Notes: generated by a model from the sequence alone, not told the origin. Positions 23,787-36,127 are shown, counted from the stretch's first letter. The stretch: DNA of 64,000 nucleotides from Irpex lacteus (GCA_001986395.2 MQVO02000015.1:558001-622000), one strand, 5' to 3'. Numbers and translations are program-made.

Positions 23787-26700
23787 ATGAAGTCCCTCCT
23801 CTGGTCACTGTTGTTCGCTTCGAATGCGCTTGCAGCTAGGTTCTCGACCTCAAGCTTTACTGCCACACATATCGTCCCGAACAGGTTCATTGTGGAAGTT
23901 TCCTCGCCGCTCGGGACAGGAGAGTCGGATGTGGAAAGTCGCGAGGTAGGCACGGAGCAACTAATTTGTCGTGACCTAACACGTACTTTTTCACTATTAA
24001 TAGCCTCATGAAACCCTTTACAGTCACATGCGAAAGCGGGAGGTGATGTTCAATGTCGACAGAGAGTTCAATCTTCCTGGTATCTTCGTAGGAGCAGCGG
24101 TGACCTTGACGGTAAGTCGACGAGCCACGGGGCTATGTTCTGGAGCTGACTTGAACTTACTTTCTTCAGGATGCCAAAGTATGCAGTTACCGTCCGACGT
24201 GGAGTCTATGTAACCATATTCTGACTGCGACTTTACCAGCACCGAGAGCACATCGCTTCAATACCTGGAGTTCAAGCTGTCCGCCCCGTTATCAACGTGC
24301 CTCCTCCCAAGTACGTTCCGATCGAAGCTCCATGTGGCGCCGTTGTCTGACTCTCGTGACTAGACCTGTTAGCATCCATGTAGTCACTGGACCAGACGAT
24401 CCTGCTATTCCGGACACAGAGTCCACACATGTCATTACGGTGAGCCAAGCATGCTCTGGCTTGATATCGAGATGTTGATCTCTTTTCAGGGTGTTGATAA
24501 ACTACATGCAATGAATATAACCGGAAAAGGCATCAAGATTGGAATGTAAGCTCCATTATAGAAAGGCTCCGTAGTACATTGACTAATGATTACTATCCAG
24601 TATCGACACCGGAACCGGTTAGTTGTGCGTAGCCGAAATACGGTTCAGTGCTGATAATTTTTAACAATTCCAGATTACACGCATCCTCTCCTTGGTGGTG
24701 GCATTGGGCCAGGTCATAAGGTCGTTGGAGGGTTTGACTTTGTCGGCGATGCCTACAATGGTGAGCCAGACAAAACTAAACGTATCGTTCCACGTTGATC
24801 CAATGTTTCAGGTTCGAACACTCCAAAGCCGGACAATGATCCCCTGGATCAATGTAATGGTCACGGCACTCATGTTGCAGTACGTTAAAAACCTTTCGTG
24901 CATGATCCATGGCTGATTGGCTTGGTATCAGGGTATCATTGGCGCGAACCCGGGGAACGCGTTCAACATTAGTGGTGTCGCGTTCAATGCATCTCTGACA
25001 TCCTATCGTATCTTTGGCTGCAATGGGTCTGTTACCGATGATAGTAGGTGTTATCTTCGGTTTAGAACGTCTAGACCTAATGAGACTACGTTTTGTAGTC
25101 ATCGTCGATGCGCTTATGCGAGGTCAAAAGGAAGGACAGCACATTCTCACCATGTCGCTGGGGGGAGCAGATGGGTGGACGGAAGGGACAGCTTCTGTCG
25201 TGGCTAGCCGCATCGGTAGCACTGGACGAATCGTCTCGATTGCTGCAGGTGAGGCTTGATTCCTTGTTCAAAGTTATGTCATACCAAACGCTGAGCATCG
25301 CTTCCAACTACAGGTAACGACGGTGCTAAGGGAGCCTTCTACACATCTGGACCAGGGAACGCCATCGACGGCATTTCTGTTGCATCGCTAGATAACACAG
25401 TCATTCCTCTCCAGAACGCGACGGTACATGGTATCAGCCACGCCCCTATCACATACTTCGACGCTCTGCCTCTTCCTATCAACGGTACTCTTCCGATCTT
25501 CGCTACTAGTAACAGTACCACGGTCGAAGATGATGCTTGCGACCCTCTTCCCGATGATACTCCAGATTTGAGCAAGTTCATTGTCGTCGTCAGGAGAGGA
25601 ACGTGTACCTTTGTGAGTTTGTATTCTTCGCGCGAAAGCCGACGCTCTCATTAATGACTCCCCATGATAGGTCCAGAAACTCACGAATATCGCCGCGAAG
25701 GGAGGAAACTTCAGCTTGATTTATGAGTATGTCATAATCACTTTGCCCTTGTGCAATATACTAAATTGTTGCTTACAGCAACGGCAATGGATTCTCAGAT
25801 ATCGCTGTAGGAGACTTCACTTCAGCACTGATTCAGGCTGCCGATGGTGAATTCGTAAGTTAATTTCCCACTTACTCTACGCAGATTCATTCTAAACACC
25901 CGATAGCTCGTAAAATCCTTTGCCTCTGGCAAGAAAGTCTCTCTATCGTTCCCTCAGAGTGGCGGCGCATTCTCCTTCCCCGATCCCTCCGGAGGTCTCA
26001 TCTCCTCATTCACCTCATACGGGCCAACGAACGACATGTTCTTCAAGCCAGCAGTCGCAGCTCCAGGTGGCAACATCCTCTCAACTCTTCCCATCCCCCT
26101 TGGTAGCTTCGGTGTGGAGTCTGGGACGTCCATGGCCACACCGTTTATTGCTGGTGTAAGCGCTTTACTTTTCCAGAAGAATGGTGTCACACCGGTCGTG
26201 GGGCGGACGTCGACGGCATTACTGGAAACCACAGCGAAGATCGTCCCAAGCGCCAATTCGAAGGGTGCTCTGCCTCAGACGGCTGCACAACAGGGAGCCG
26301 GCCTCGTTGATGCCTTCAAGGCTTTAACAGCAGACACAGTCGTCTTCCCGGGAGAGTTGCTTCTGAATGACACGGCTAACTTCAAGGGAACGTGAGTGAA
26401 TAGATACTTTATTCTTATCGTGTCCTCACGGCTTTGGATGGATCTAGTCAAACGTTCACCATAAGCAACCGGGCGAAGGTGAACAAGTCCTTCAAGATCA
26501 CGCATATACCCGCGGGTACCTTGCTGTCCTTGACCAAGGGTACAGACTTCCCGGCAGACGGCCCCGTACCTCTCTCCAATCGATCTGCCACTGTGAAGTT
26601 TAGTTCCACTTCCGTTACAGTCAAGGCAGGACAAACGGTAGAGATCACCGCGAAGATCACCCCTCCGACTGGCCTCGACCCAGCTCAGCTCCCTGTCTTC

Positions 26701-27354
26701 TCCGGCTTCTTCCAAGTCTCTAACGCCAACGAGTCCTACCACGTTACATACCTCGGTCTCGCCGCCTCTCTGAAGAACACTCAGGTCGTCGATACCAGTA
26801 ACACGTTCTTTGGCGTAAACTTGCCCGTGATTACCAATCCTCAAGGAAGCTTCATCACGCAACCGACGAACTTTACGTTCGTAGGCCAGGACTTCCCTGA
26901 GCTGCTCATGCGCCTTGACTTTGGAACCCCGAAGCTGTTGTTGGACCTTGTCGCCGCTGATGCAGATATCCAGACCACCTTGAATCAGCCCAACGGTACT
27001 CGTGCTCTGGCTGGCGGAAACTCAACGCAGCCCATTCCAACGATTGGTAGTCTGTTCGAAGCTGATTTCCTACCGAGAAATAGTGACCAGGATGTAAGTA
27101 ATACCAGACAAGCACGGCTGCTTCTTGTAACTGACTCTTTACCCTGACAGGATGGCTCCGGCTACAACCTCTTCGACATCAATCCACCAACATTTGCTAA
27201 TGGTACGAAGATCCCGAACGGTCAGTATAAGGTCCTCCTGCGGGCACTCAAAGTGACGGGTAGCCCGAGCAATGAGGCGGACTTTGAGAGCTGGTTGAGC
27301 CCTACCATCGGTGTCAACGTCCCCAACCAGGAGGATGTCATTCCCATTCTGTAA
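23787..27354 (+). CDS. Secreted subtilisin-like serine protease B (892 aa)
   Basis: Seventeen exons sum to 2679 nt (892 residues plus stop); my exon phases all join. Signal peptide MKSLLWSLLFASNALA, then an inhibitor-type pro-segment. The catalytic triad is visible: Asp in GIIDTGTDYTHPLLGGG, His in CNGHGTHVA, Ser in VESGTSMATPFIAG. A PA-type insert (VVVRRGTCTFVQKL) lies between His and Ser. The Fn3-like C-terminal half follows. One exon, 24170-24178, is only 9 nt (GAT GCC AAA). Homologous to the protease at 7712-11133 in the opposite direction, 12.6 kb away. Both have the same domain order and similar motifs (GPGHKVVGGFDFVGDAY against GPGHKVIGGYDFVGDAY). Extracellular proteolysis is the likely job. 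Confidence 0.9.
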
Positions 27355-27876
27355 TTTATCCTAGCTCTGATTTCACAGTCGTGTATCCGTATTGTATCTC
27401 TCGTAGGAAGCTTCGAAGGACATGTTGGTCTCTTATAGTTGTAGATTACGAATTGTACGACAAGTACATTGGGTTTTCCGTCAGACTGGTGAGATATTGA
27501 GAGTTTGGAAATTTCATTATATTGAACACCGGAAACGTAGTACACGAACATGCTACAGTCAGGATATGCAGGCAGCTGGTTGGACGCGACATAAAAGATG
27601 TGGATAACAAAAGAGAGGGACGAGCACGGCGAGAGTAGAGAGAGACAGGATAACAATGATGGCACAAACGACGACAAAGGGAAACAGAAAAAGGGGTTAT
27701 TCCACAGGAAGGAGTAAGAAGGGTGGGTGTGGGGTCACGGGGGAAGGAGGGGGTGGCAGCGAAGTTTGAAAATGTACAAAGACGAGAGAAAGGCGTATGT
27801 AAGAAAAGTAGACAGAAATGAGAGACCAGCTATGCAACGACAGTGTTCGTGGATAAGGTTACCCTATAATGACGGC
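27355..27876. other. Convergent 3' region of subtilase B and Ccr4
   Basis: About 520 bases between two converging stop codons. It should hold both 3' UTRs. A short match to the pogo TIR core (CAGTGTTCGTGG) at about 27840 is probably chance. Confidence 0.4.
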
Positions 27877-30345
27877 TCATCGGGAGGTAGAAGATTCAGG
27901 GAATACGGGAGGAGGTCGTGGTGGCTGCGCGTCTTTAGGTGGCTTCACGCGGAACTCTGCGGCGATGGCAAGATGACTGAAATAGACTGGTTAGAGTGAA
28001 ATAGACAAACATAGGAAAGAAACACGTACTCTGATGGGAAGTGGACGTTAGGGAAGCCCACCGCCTTCGCAATATAAGACGGATCGATCTCTCCAAGCAC
28101 TGCATTGACCGCCAAATTCGGCGTCGAGAACCAAATATAATCAAGCACGCCTTGGAATCCTGGCGTGAAGTTCGTGAACGGTATCTCGCCCACTGTGCTG
28201 TACGCGCTCTTCAAGTTCAGCTTATGACGCAGTCCTTCGGAGGTATATTTTCCGTAGACGTGGGACATGAAGTCGGGATGATCGGCGGGTACGGTACCCT
28301 GCGATAGGAACTCGTATACACCGCTCGGGTTAATCGAGTTGTAGTCGCCACAAACAATGACTGGAATTTTCGTGCCGTCGCTGTAGGTAGGGGGTGGACG
28401 CGACGAAGCATTGTTATCACTTGTGGACGTCCCGTTGGCGGTGCCGTTAGTTGAAGCCGGCGCCGGTGGTCTTGGAGGATACTTGGCAAAGTTATTCGCC
28501 GCCTTCTCGGTTTCCTCGATCATCAACGCTGCCTGAACGAGCTTGACGTCCCGGAATTGAGGGTCCCAGTGAAGATGGGCATTCACCACGATCAGTCGCG
28601 TACCAGTCTCCTTATTTTCGAAAAGGCAGATGACGGCAATATGATCTTTGCCTAGGACACGGTTGAACATGTCATCCGTCTTCTTGAAGTCTGGTCGCTG
28701 CATGGCCGCGGCGCTAAACTCCACCAGATGGTTCTCGACGAGTGTATATCTGGCATCTCCGTCAGCACGAGACAAAAATAAAAACGGAGGCACGAGTGAA
28801 CACTTACTTAGACGCCTTGTAAAATGTCGCACACCCATCGACCATCCTCCGATCCGCGTCACTCATAGTCTTATACCTCCCTTTCGGCCAATACACTCCC
28901 GCATAATCCTGGTCCGACAGATGCTCCAAAAAGAACTCCTCGTAGTTCGCACTATCCACCTCCTGCAGGCACACAAAGTCCGCATCATGGCTCTGGATCT
29001 CCTTCAGAATCAAATCCTTCCGGTACTTCCACATGAGCGCCCATGATGGCGTATACCCGTACAACCGACTTGTCGCAGCTTTCTCGCAGAGGATATTGTA
29101 GCAAAGTACAGTGAAGGTCTCCACGTTCGGGTCGGACAGCATCGCTTCCCGTTCGGATTGTGTGACAAAGTTGTTCCATGCTCGTGGTGGAGGTGGAACA
29201 GGTGTGGGACATGTGTCTCGGAGATGAGCAATGAGAGCGGGTGTACCCTGCTCTTGCACCATGTGTTTCAGCGAAGGGTCTATCGGGTTTCCTTCGATCC
29301 CCAGCGTTTGAAGTTGGTACAGGGTACCAAATTCGTAGGGTATCGTGCTCAAGTGGTTATCGAACAGGTATAACTCCTTCAACGACGTGAGCATGCCAAG
29401 CTCGGGAGGAACAGAAACGAGATTATTCCCTGATAAGTCGAGAAGTTCCAGGTGGCAAAGTTTCGTGATCTCGGGTGGTACGGCGGTGAGAGCGTTATGG
29501 TTGAGGTAGAGATTGATGAGGAACGTGAATGAGAACAGCCCCGACGTCGGTGGGATATTCTTGATATTAACGCCACCCATATCCAACGATGTCCAGGTAT
29601 TCTCCGGCGGTCTTGGAGCGGTTGGTCGTCCTATCGGGGCCACAGTGGCAGAAGGATGGTCGGCTTGTATGGACACTGTACTCGGAGACCCGTTAAGAGT
29701 AGCTTGTGAAGCTGAAACTTGTGGCGAAGATGAGTCACCCTCCTTCGTCCCGTTAGTTTCTGGGGGCTTCACAGCGTTCGGGTTTGTGATAGGGATAGCC
29801 GACTTCTGAACCGTCCGCGATGCCATTGCACTTGCCCTCGCTCGATGGTGTGGAGACCGAGACGCGCGAATCATCTGCAACAATCCGATAGGGTCACAGT
29901 GGTGAATTACAATACACCGAATTCATGAAATTCAGCCACGCACCTCACACTTCATTAATTGGTTCTGCCAATGCGGCGTCATGATTTGCGTAACAGTCGC
30001 ATTCGCAGGAGACCCATTCTGCACCAGCCCCGCGTGCGTTGCTCCTGGTATCCCGTTCCCGTTCGGAGGGGATTGATAGTGTGTATGCGAGTGGCCAATC
30101 GAGTTCTGATGGTGGTGGTGCCCCATGGGTCCTTGCATATGGGCGTGTGGATGCTGGTGCAAGGCACTCATGCCATTCGTGTGCGTGAACAAGGGATAGC
30201 CTGGGGATGTCGGTGGCTGAGCATGACCTGGGGGGCCGAGTGCTGGATGATGCGCCGTACGAGTCCATGGTGAAGGGTCGTGAAGCCCAGCGGGATGTTG
30301 TGCGAGCTTGTGCGCGATGCCTGGGGATTGTTGAGCGTAGTACAT
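27877..30345 (-). CDS. CCR4: CCR4-type mRNA deadenylase
   Basis: Catalytic subunit of the Ccr4-Not complex, which shortens poly(A) tails in the cytoplasm. The N-terminal exon is His/Pro/Gln-rich (MYYAQQSPGIAHKL, GHHHHQNSIGHSH). Then come leucine-rich repeats (LYLNHNALTAVPPEITKL, LDLSGNNLVSVPPELGML). The nuclease domain (EEP fold) shows TVLCYNILCEK, FVCLQEVD, LIVVNAHLHWDP, VIVCGDYNS, GVLDYIWFS and, across an intron, FPSDHL, all key metal or catalytic positions. The stop at 27877 follows a short last exon that begins by completing FPSD. Start chosen at ATG 30345, the first in-frame Met; an extra 5' exon cannot be excluded. Full-length and apparently functional. Confidence 0.93.
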
Positions 30346-31171
30346 CGCATGAGCGACAGGCCACACGAGCTTCAAGCGAAGGCTGTTGGTAGTTTCTCCT
30401 GCTATACGCAGCTAATAGCTACGAAACTAATTGATCAGAACCTCCCGACTACTTTCTGGAATGTTTGATGCACAGTAAGTCGTCGGAAAGTGGCCTTTCA
30501 GCACTGGGGAAGGCGGAAGTCGTTACGGCGCCACGCGTGAGTTTTCTCAACAGTTACAGTGATATGGCCGCTAACACGCACAGTCAATACACCTCGGGAG
30601 TGAAGGTCGTGAATTCGTGTGTCGTCGTCGGGGAGAATAGCGAACAAAAGGTCGTGGTCGATGGTGAAGGTGACGACTACCGCCTGCTGCTTTCAGACAG
30701 TTGATTACGTAACCCAGATAATCGCAAGTCATGTGACGTTTTGGCGTCTACGCCTCTGACTCTAGAGGTGTTCAAGTTCGACTCTGTGCAAGTCATCCAG
30801 GCTATCATGAGTGCACTTCTTAGTACTTACCGAGCAGGACTCCTGGCGTCGCGATCGACAAAATGTAACTTATTCATGAAGAATGACCACTCTCGAGCGT
30901 CTGAGTACACACTCACGGTGATCCACCTTTACAGTAAGTTCAAGTTATTGAACGTGATTTGGTCCATCATCAGCTGACATTTTCCGCTATTGCCTAGGAC
31001 ATCAGTAGAACCTCAGCCCTGCGACTTGGCTGATACTATATATATGGTTCATTATGGGTGAGTGGCAATTTTGGCCATATTTGTTGGTACCCGATTCTCC
31101 GGGTGACGGGGCTATGGTCTTTCGCGATGATAAATCTGCTGCTAGTGTCGTGCACGTAATTTGTGAGCGGA
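30346..31171. other. Upstream region of CCR4
   Basis: About 820 bases. It should include the CCR4 promoter and possibly a 5' UTR exon. Plus-strand frames here (30465-30704, 30741-30977) lack motifs. Nothing else was seen until the MITE. Confidence 0.4.
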
Positions 31172-31179
31172 TATAGATT

Positions 31180-31551
31180 AGGACCCCTGACAATAGGCGA
31201 AGAGGCCAGATTTGACGCCGAAAGAAATTGTCCGGACTTGCCGTCGAGATTTTGACCAAAATTGTCCGGATAGTATCTCGCCTCCGGGCGATTTCATGAG
31301 CGTTAAAGTTACAAATAAGGAAATTCTCAGATATTTTGATCTCACCTCCGGTTTAGCGCTCTTTTGCGGGGCCTCGGGCGGCCTGAAGTTGCCCAAAGCG
31401 GGTGTCGAATGTCCGGATTGGTATCGAGCCTTGAACTTCAGAACCTCCGGAGGGCTGAATTTTGTCCGGACGTATCCAGCCTCAGGTCCTCGAATTCGCA
31501 AATTTTGTCCGGATCAGTATCTGGCCTCCACGCCTATTGTCAGGGGTCCTT
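31180..31551. mobile_element. hAT-like MITE with 8-bp target duplication
   Basis: A 372-bp element with perfect 20-bp terminal inverted repeats, AGGACCCCTGACAATAGGCG at 31180-31199 and its complement at 31532-31551. It is flanked by the direct repeat TATAGATT at 31172-31179 and 31552-31559. An 8-bp duplication is the hallmark of hAT elements. Inside are five copies of a TGTCCGGA/T motif, several followed by a GTATC-(n)-GCCTC pattern. No transposase fits in this length, so it needs a helper. Open frames across it are by-products. Confidence 0.9.
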
Positions 31552-31759
31552 ATAGATTGGCTTCCCATGGGAGAGTAAGCTTGCGAGCCGAGCACCGCAA
31601 TTTACGTATAAGGCTACGGCGACCTTCAATTTAAAAACTTAAGAGCGCGAAGCTTGTCACGACCGGGGACCCAGTGCCGGACCCACCCCTCTACTCTCGA
31701 ATCCAGCCTCCAGAATACAACTGTAGAGTCTCCGCTACATAAAGATATTTTCAAGCACT

Positions 31760-33417
31760 ATGGGTACGTAACGATTCGTTGGTTGAGTACTTGTGTAAGC
31801 TGCTGACTTCTAGCAAGATATCGTCCCAGCGGACAGACAGGTGTCTCCAGTTTCCATCGCCCAGCTCCCTGCGGAAGTCCTGGTCATGATTTTCAGGATT
31901 TATTCCATGTTCTGGCCCAGAGGATATGTTTCGTGGGTGGGTGTAACTCATGTCTGTCGCGCATGGCGCGAAACTGCTCTCGCCGCAGCTACGTTATGGT
32001 GCTACATTCGCATTAACTCCTTGACCACCTTGGACCGCGTATCCATCTGGTTGGAACGTTCGCAACAAACTCCGTTGGATGTGTTCTTCGATTACCATTT
32101 CAAGTATCATCGGTCCGATCAAACACGGGAGCTCACCGGAGCCATCTTAAGACAGGTGTATCGTATTCGAGAGCTGGAGATGTATGTGGCAGACGAGGAC
32201 GTTTTTAAGGATATCGGGAGATTGGACTATCCTCTCGAGAGACTTTCTGTCCAACCCACGAGTTCCGGCGAAGGGCAGATGCAACTCACACTCCTACCTG
32301 ACATCGCCACCACATTCCCGCACCTGACAGTCCTCTCCCTGACTTTGATTTGGGTCTCGACTCTATACGATTGCCCTCTGGGCTGACGGATCTTACGTTA
32401 TGGGAAGACGGCAGTATCGCTGAGTCGAGTGTGGAGGAGATGCTCAAACTCTTGGCAAATCTACCTCTCCTCGAAGCTCTGCGTTGCGGGGAGTGGTACC
32501 TCAGCGAGGATACCCCATCCACTCCTCTACCCGTCGTTCATCTCCCACGACTCCGCACCTTGTTTTTGGCACAAAACCTGCGCCCAACCATCGATTTAAT
32601 TGCACAACTCAGCGTCCCAGAGGTGTTGCATTTCGATATAAGCATACGGATCACGCGAGAATCTATACCTCACGCAGCGAATCCCACTATCATAGCGCCT
32701 TTTGTAGAGTGGGTCAAGCGAGTCAAACAACCGTGGTGCACTGCCTCGTTCAAACTAGAACTGGAGGGCTTCCCGGATGAAGATGCGCCCGACGATTCCG
32801 ACGGTGACCTAATAGCTGGCACTTTCGCACTCCGTCTAGGTATGGATATCCCCTCCGTCGTCAGCTTGGATACCGCGAAGTCATCCCAGATAGTCCTTGA
32901 ACTGGCATCAGAATCTCGGACCTTCTGGCAGGACGATTTTTCCGACGTCTTCTTCAGTGCGTTTGACTACTCCAATGTGAACACTATGGTAATCTATACC
33001 GGCGATATGGACCAAACTCTACCACGGACATTCAATAAACTTCACGACGTAGAAACCCTGTGGCTTCTAGCGTCTGGTTGGCGGGGGTCAGGGACGGGTA
33101 CTGGCTATGAGGAAACACTCGACCAACCTGAGAACGCTGCCCCGGGCCACGAAACCTCCCTGATTTTCCCGGGGCTGAAGACACTATGCTTGGATGGATA
33201 CGATGACAGTTTAGGGTTTGGGGAGATTATTGAGATACAGGATGTGCTACGCAGACGTGCGCATGCAGGGTCGCGGCTAGAGAAGGTTGTTCTTGGGCAG
33301 AATTTTATTCGACCTGGCAGAGCTATTCTTCCGTGGCACTTTTCAGACATGCCGGACGGTATTGCTATTGTGCAGGCTACGAGGGAGGAGCTCGACGAAG
33401 TACGGTCTGATGAATGA
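31760..33417 (+). pseudogene. F-box/LRR-like protein gene with an apparent 1-nt frameshift
   Basis: Exon 1 is ATGG at 31760-31763; exon 2 starts at 31830 and gives MADRQVSPVSIAQLPAEVLV. The part IAQLPAEVLVMIFRIYS to VTHVCRAWRETALAAATLW is a clear F-box, the adaptor that binds Skp1 in SCF ubiquitin ligases. A beta/alpha repeat region follows (YPLERLSVQPTSS, FPHLTVLSLTL). Near 32340 the frame breaks: the first frame ends at 32386, and a second frame carries on from the same place (LDSIRLPSGLTDLTLWEDG) for 355 residues to 33417 with LRR-like content (LPRLRTLFLAQNL). No intron can bridge it, because no suitable acceptor lies nearby. A missing base (sequencing error or real) explains it. If real, the protein loses most of its target-binding part. 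Such F-box genes are very numerous in Agaricomycetes. Confidence 0.72.
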
Positions 33418-33460
33418 AGAGGTAGCGACTCGCTCCGAGGTACGTATAGAGCTGCTGGCA

Positions 33461-34000
33461 ATCTAAAGATATAATCTTTAGGTTTTTCCGAGTGGTAAGG
33501 ATAAACAGGATATAAAAGGTAGGCACTCGCTCACAAGATATCCTTGAGTGCGATGGGCCGCATCACTGACACATCAGCAAGCAACGTCCGCGCCTATGGC
33601 GTATATCTGCCCTTATTGCTCCCGAGCGCGATCAAGGGCAACTTGGCAAGAGCCAGGATGATGACGCCGTGGATGATGGCGGCGTAGTCCAGGTACGATT
33701 GCCTCATATGGCAGTCATTGCGGCCACGGCGCTCGCTCCGCCTGCGCGCTCCAATTCCCGACGCCATCAAATGGCGTGATCGCCACACGGGATATCTCCG
33801 GTAACGTCCCCGAACCCGTCCTCGTCGTCTCCGACGATGTAGACGACACAGTGGTATTTCTCCTCTCCCTTTTCGATTCTCCCTCTCGTTTTTTGCAGTA
33901 TAGGGTAATTTTGTACGTAGATTATGAATATGACGCTTGTTTATCTATAGGACCACGCGATCTGGATCTTGACACCAGATCTGGTGTGGCCACACAGGTA
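33461..34000 (+). repeat. Outer left arm, near-identical to the right arm
   Basis: 540 bp matching 36128-36668 in reverse. Small open frames here (33594-33788 minus, 33776-34000 plus) translate identically to frames in the other arm. A TATA-box-like TATAAAAGG lies at 33511-33519 and faces inward. The first 25 bases differ from the other arm at only a few sites. Confidence 0.9.
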
Positions 34001-34488
34001 GGTACCCTACTGTACAGGCCACCACTCCACGGAGCCACTCGCAAATCTAATAACAGTATATATAACATGTTCATATTATCTAGAGAATGTTAGATTAACG
34101 GCAGAGTCGATAGGGAAGGTCCTATGCATTGGGGGTGTCAGGCACCAGAGGGTGGTCGTCACACATCCACAGATGCATAGAATAGATATTCTGCGCATTT
34201 GATCCTCTTTTATAGCATGTATAAGTTATTGATATACCATCTGATCATTGCGGTATAAGTGATATCTCCTTCAGAGGAGATGTGCTCCTCCTCTCCTCAC
34301 TCACGTGCAAAGCGCCCTCCCGAGGGCCAGGTGATAACGGCGCAAGCAAAATAACTCAGTGGTCATATTGTGAGTACTTTAAAGTAACTGTGTACCGATT
34401 TTTGTGGCATCCGACGTCCTGTATAGGATCCTATGAGGCATGTATTAGTAGTATGTGTGGCCAGACTATGCCCCAAACCACGTATCAC

Positions 34489-35307
34489 GTCGCAAAAATC
34501 GTGTTGAGCTTATCAGCGTCGACAGGGATTTTGATCCTTATAATGCCAGCCTATTGTACCGAGAAGCACTTATAAAGACAACCACCAACGATTTTGAGTG
34601 CTGATAATCCCCGGCGGCACCGATATCCTCGGCGCTATGATAATAACCGTTTATATACCTTGGCGTGCGAGCATATCAGCACTCAAAATCCTGGCGGCAT
34701 AGTTTAGAATCACTTATAATCGAGGCTGCCGAATATTATAAGCATTGTCACCGGCCCATATTTTAAAAAAAGTACAGGCAGAGCACCGAGACATACAAAT
34801 ACTCAAAGCAATGATAATGGCACAGTACATATGTGCTCCGTTTGCCTAAGTACGAGAGAAGAAATTGGGTATATAGGGCAATCTATTTACTGTATATACA
34901 AGCCCATATAGAGCTGTGGTAAGGCGCCGTGGCCGTCCGATAGCACCCGTGTTCGATTCTGGCCAATGGCATTTGATCCCAGCTCGGGCCACCGCATAAG
35001 ACCGACTTGATAAGTCAGATAAGGTAATAAGCAGCAGAAAAATCGAATCTTTTGATTGTTTAGGCCTCCCTGGCGCCCAGGATTATAATCTCCCCGCGGT
35101 GAAATTATAATGTCTCAGTGGCTGCATTATAATGTGTGGCGGGGGCGATGATAAGCGACGATATACTCGCGCGCGTAGCATTATAGGCGTTCGGTGGAAT
35201 TGTGCACGGATTATGAGTGCTGATAATCCCCCCAACTGCATTACATGTCTGACGAAGCTTATCGACACCCATCTGTGCTTACAGTACCCACTCGGTTTTT
35301 TGCGACG
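34489..35307. mobile_element. Nested TIR element inside the left fold-back arm
   Basis: The left arm is interrupted here by about 819 bases that the right arm lacks. The insert ends in the inverted motif GTCGCAAAAA (34489-34498) and its complement TTTTTGCGAC (35297-35306). CAC occurs on both outer sides (34486-34488 and 35308-35310), so a 3-bp duplication is possible. Inside are an inverted pair around TTTGAGTGCTGATA (about 34593 and 34678) and a third copy of GAGTGCTGATAATCCCC near 35214. No transposase is present. Confidence 0.7.
34915..34960 (+). other. tRNA-like A-box and B-box (SINE-like)
   Basis: TGTGGTAAGGCG (34915-34926) resembles a Pol III A-box, and GTTCGATTCT (34951-34960) resembles a B-box, at a tRNA-like distance. 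The flanks do not fold into a full cloverleaf that I can see. It may be a tRNA-derived or SINE segment carried by the nested element. Confidence 0.4.
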
Positions 35308-36127
35308 CACCCCATATAAGTGAGTACACAGCACAGGGAGATAATATACATATCGGACGATGTTCTGTGCCTATGATATGGTACTACTAGCACTTTACTG
35401 CGAGTGGATTGACGCTCCATAGCCCGAGATACATCCAAATACTGTTGCGGTGAAGCCGGTGCATAGGGAATCATGCTTGACTTCCGGTTTTGATACTGCT
35501 CTTTTCACAGTTTCGAGCATATCTGGAGCTATAGGACCTCGATTCGCTCGCGGTAAAGTGCTAGTATTACAGTATTATAAGTGGAAAACATGATCTCATA
35601 TGTAGTTTAGCTTTCCACACGTTGTATGCACTTATATACGGTGATATGTGGTTCGTGGTGCAGTCTGGCCACACTTACCGCTAATGTACACCTCATAACG
35701 TCATGTACAGGAAAAAGGGGCCCGTACAAACTATTTCACTACTAATATATAGTGGAATAAACACGATTATAAATGTATTTTGTGCGCGCCATGAATACTT
35801 GTCCCTTGGGAGGGCGCTTTTCTTGTACCTGAGGGGAGGAGGAGCACATCTACTCCGAAGGAGATGCGCCGCGTATATCAGTAATCGGGCGGTATAATAC
35901 TAACTTATAAACGCTATAGAAGGGTATTAACTACGTGGAACATTTATTCTATGCCTTCATTGATGTGGAGACACTACCCTTTAGTGACCAGCATATCTAG
36001 TGTATAGCACATTTCTGTTAGTCTAGTAATTGATGTGACGTCTTATATGCTATTCGAATATGTCATGTACACTGCTCGTAAGTTTACGAGAGGCTATGCG
36101 GCACGGTTACCTTTACAGGAAGGCATT

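Noticed and set aside
23278..23790. 170-aa plus-strand frame upstream of subtilase B
   Set aside because: It overlaps the promoter and start of the protease and has no recognisable domain.
31212..31634. 140-aa plus-strand frame
   Set aside because: It runs through the MITE and both of its TIRs; the repeated motif explains the open frame.
33594..33788. 64-aa protein encoded twice in the fold-back arms
   Set aside because: The copies are identical only because the DNA arms are identical; there is no motif and no codon-level sign of selection that I can see.
34905..34985. A functional tRNA gene
   Set aside because: A- and B-box-like motifs are present but I cannot build a cloverleaf with an acceptor stem, so I keep it only as tRNA-like.
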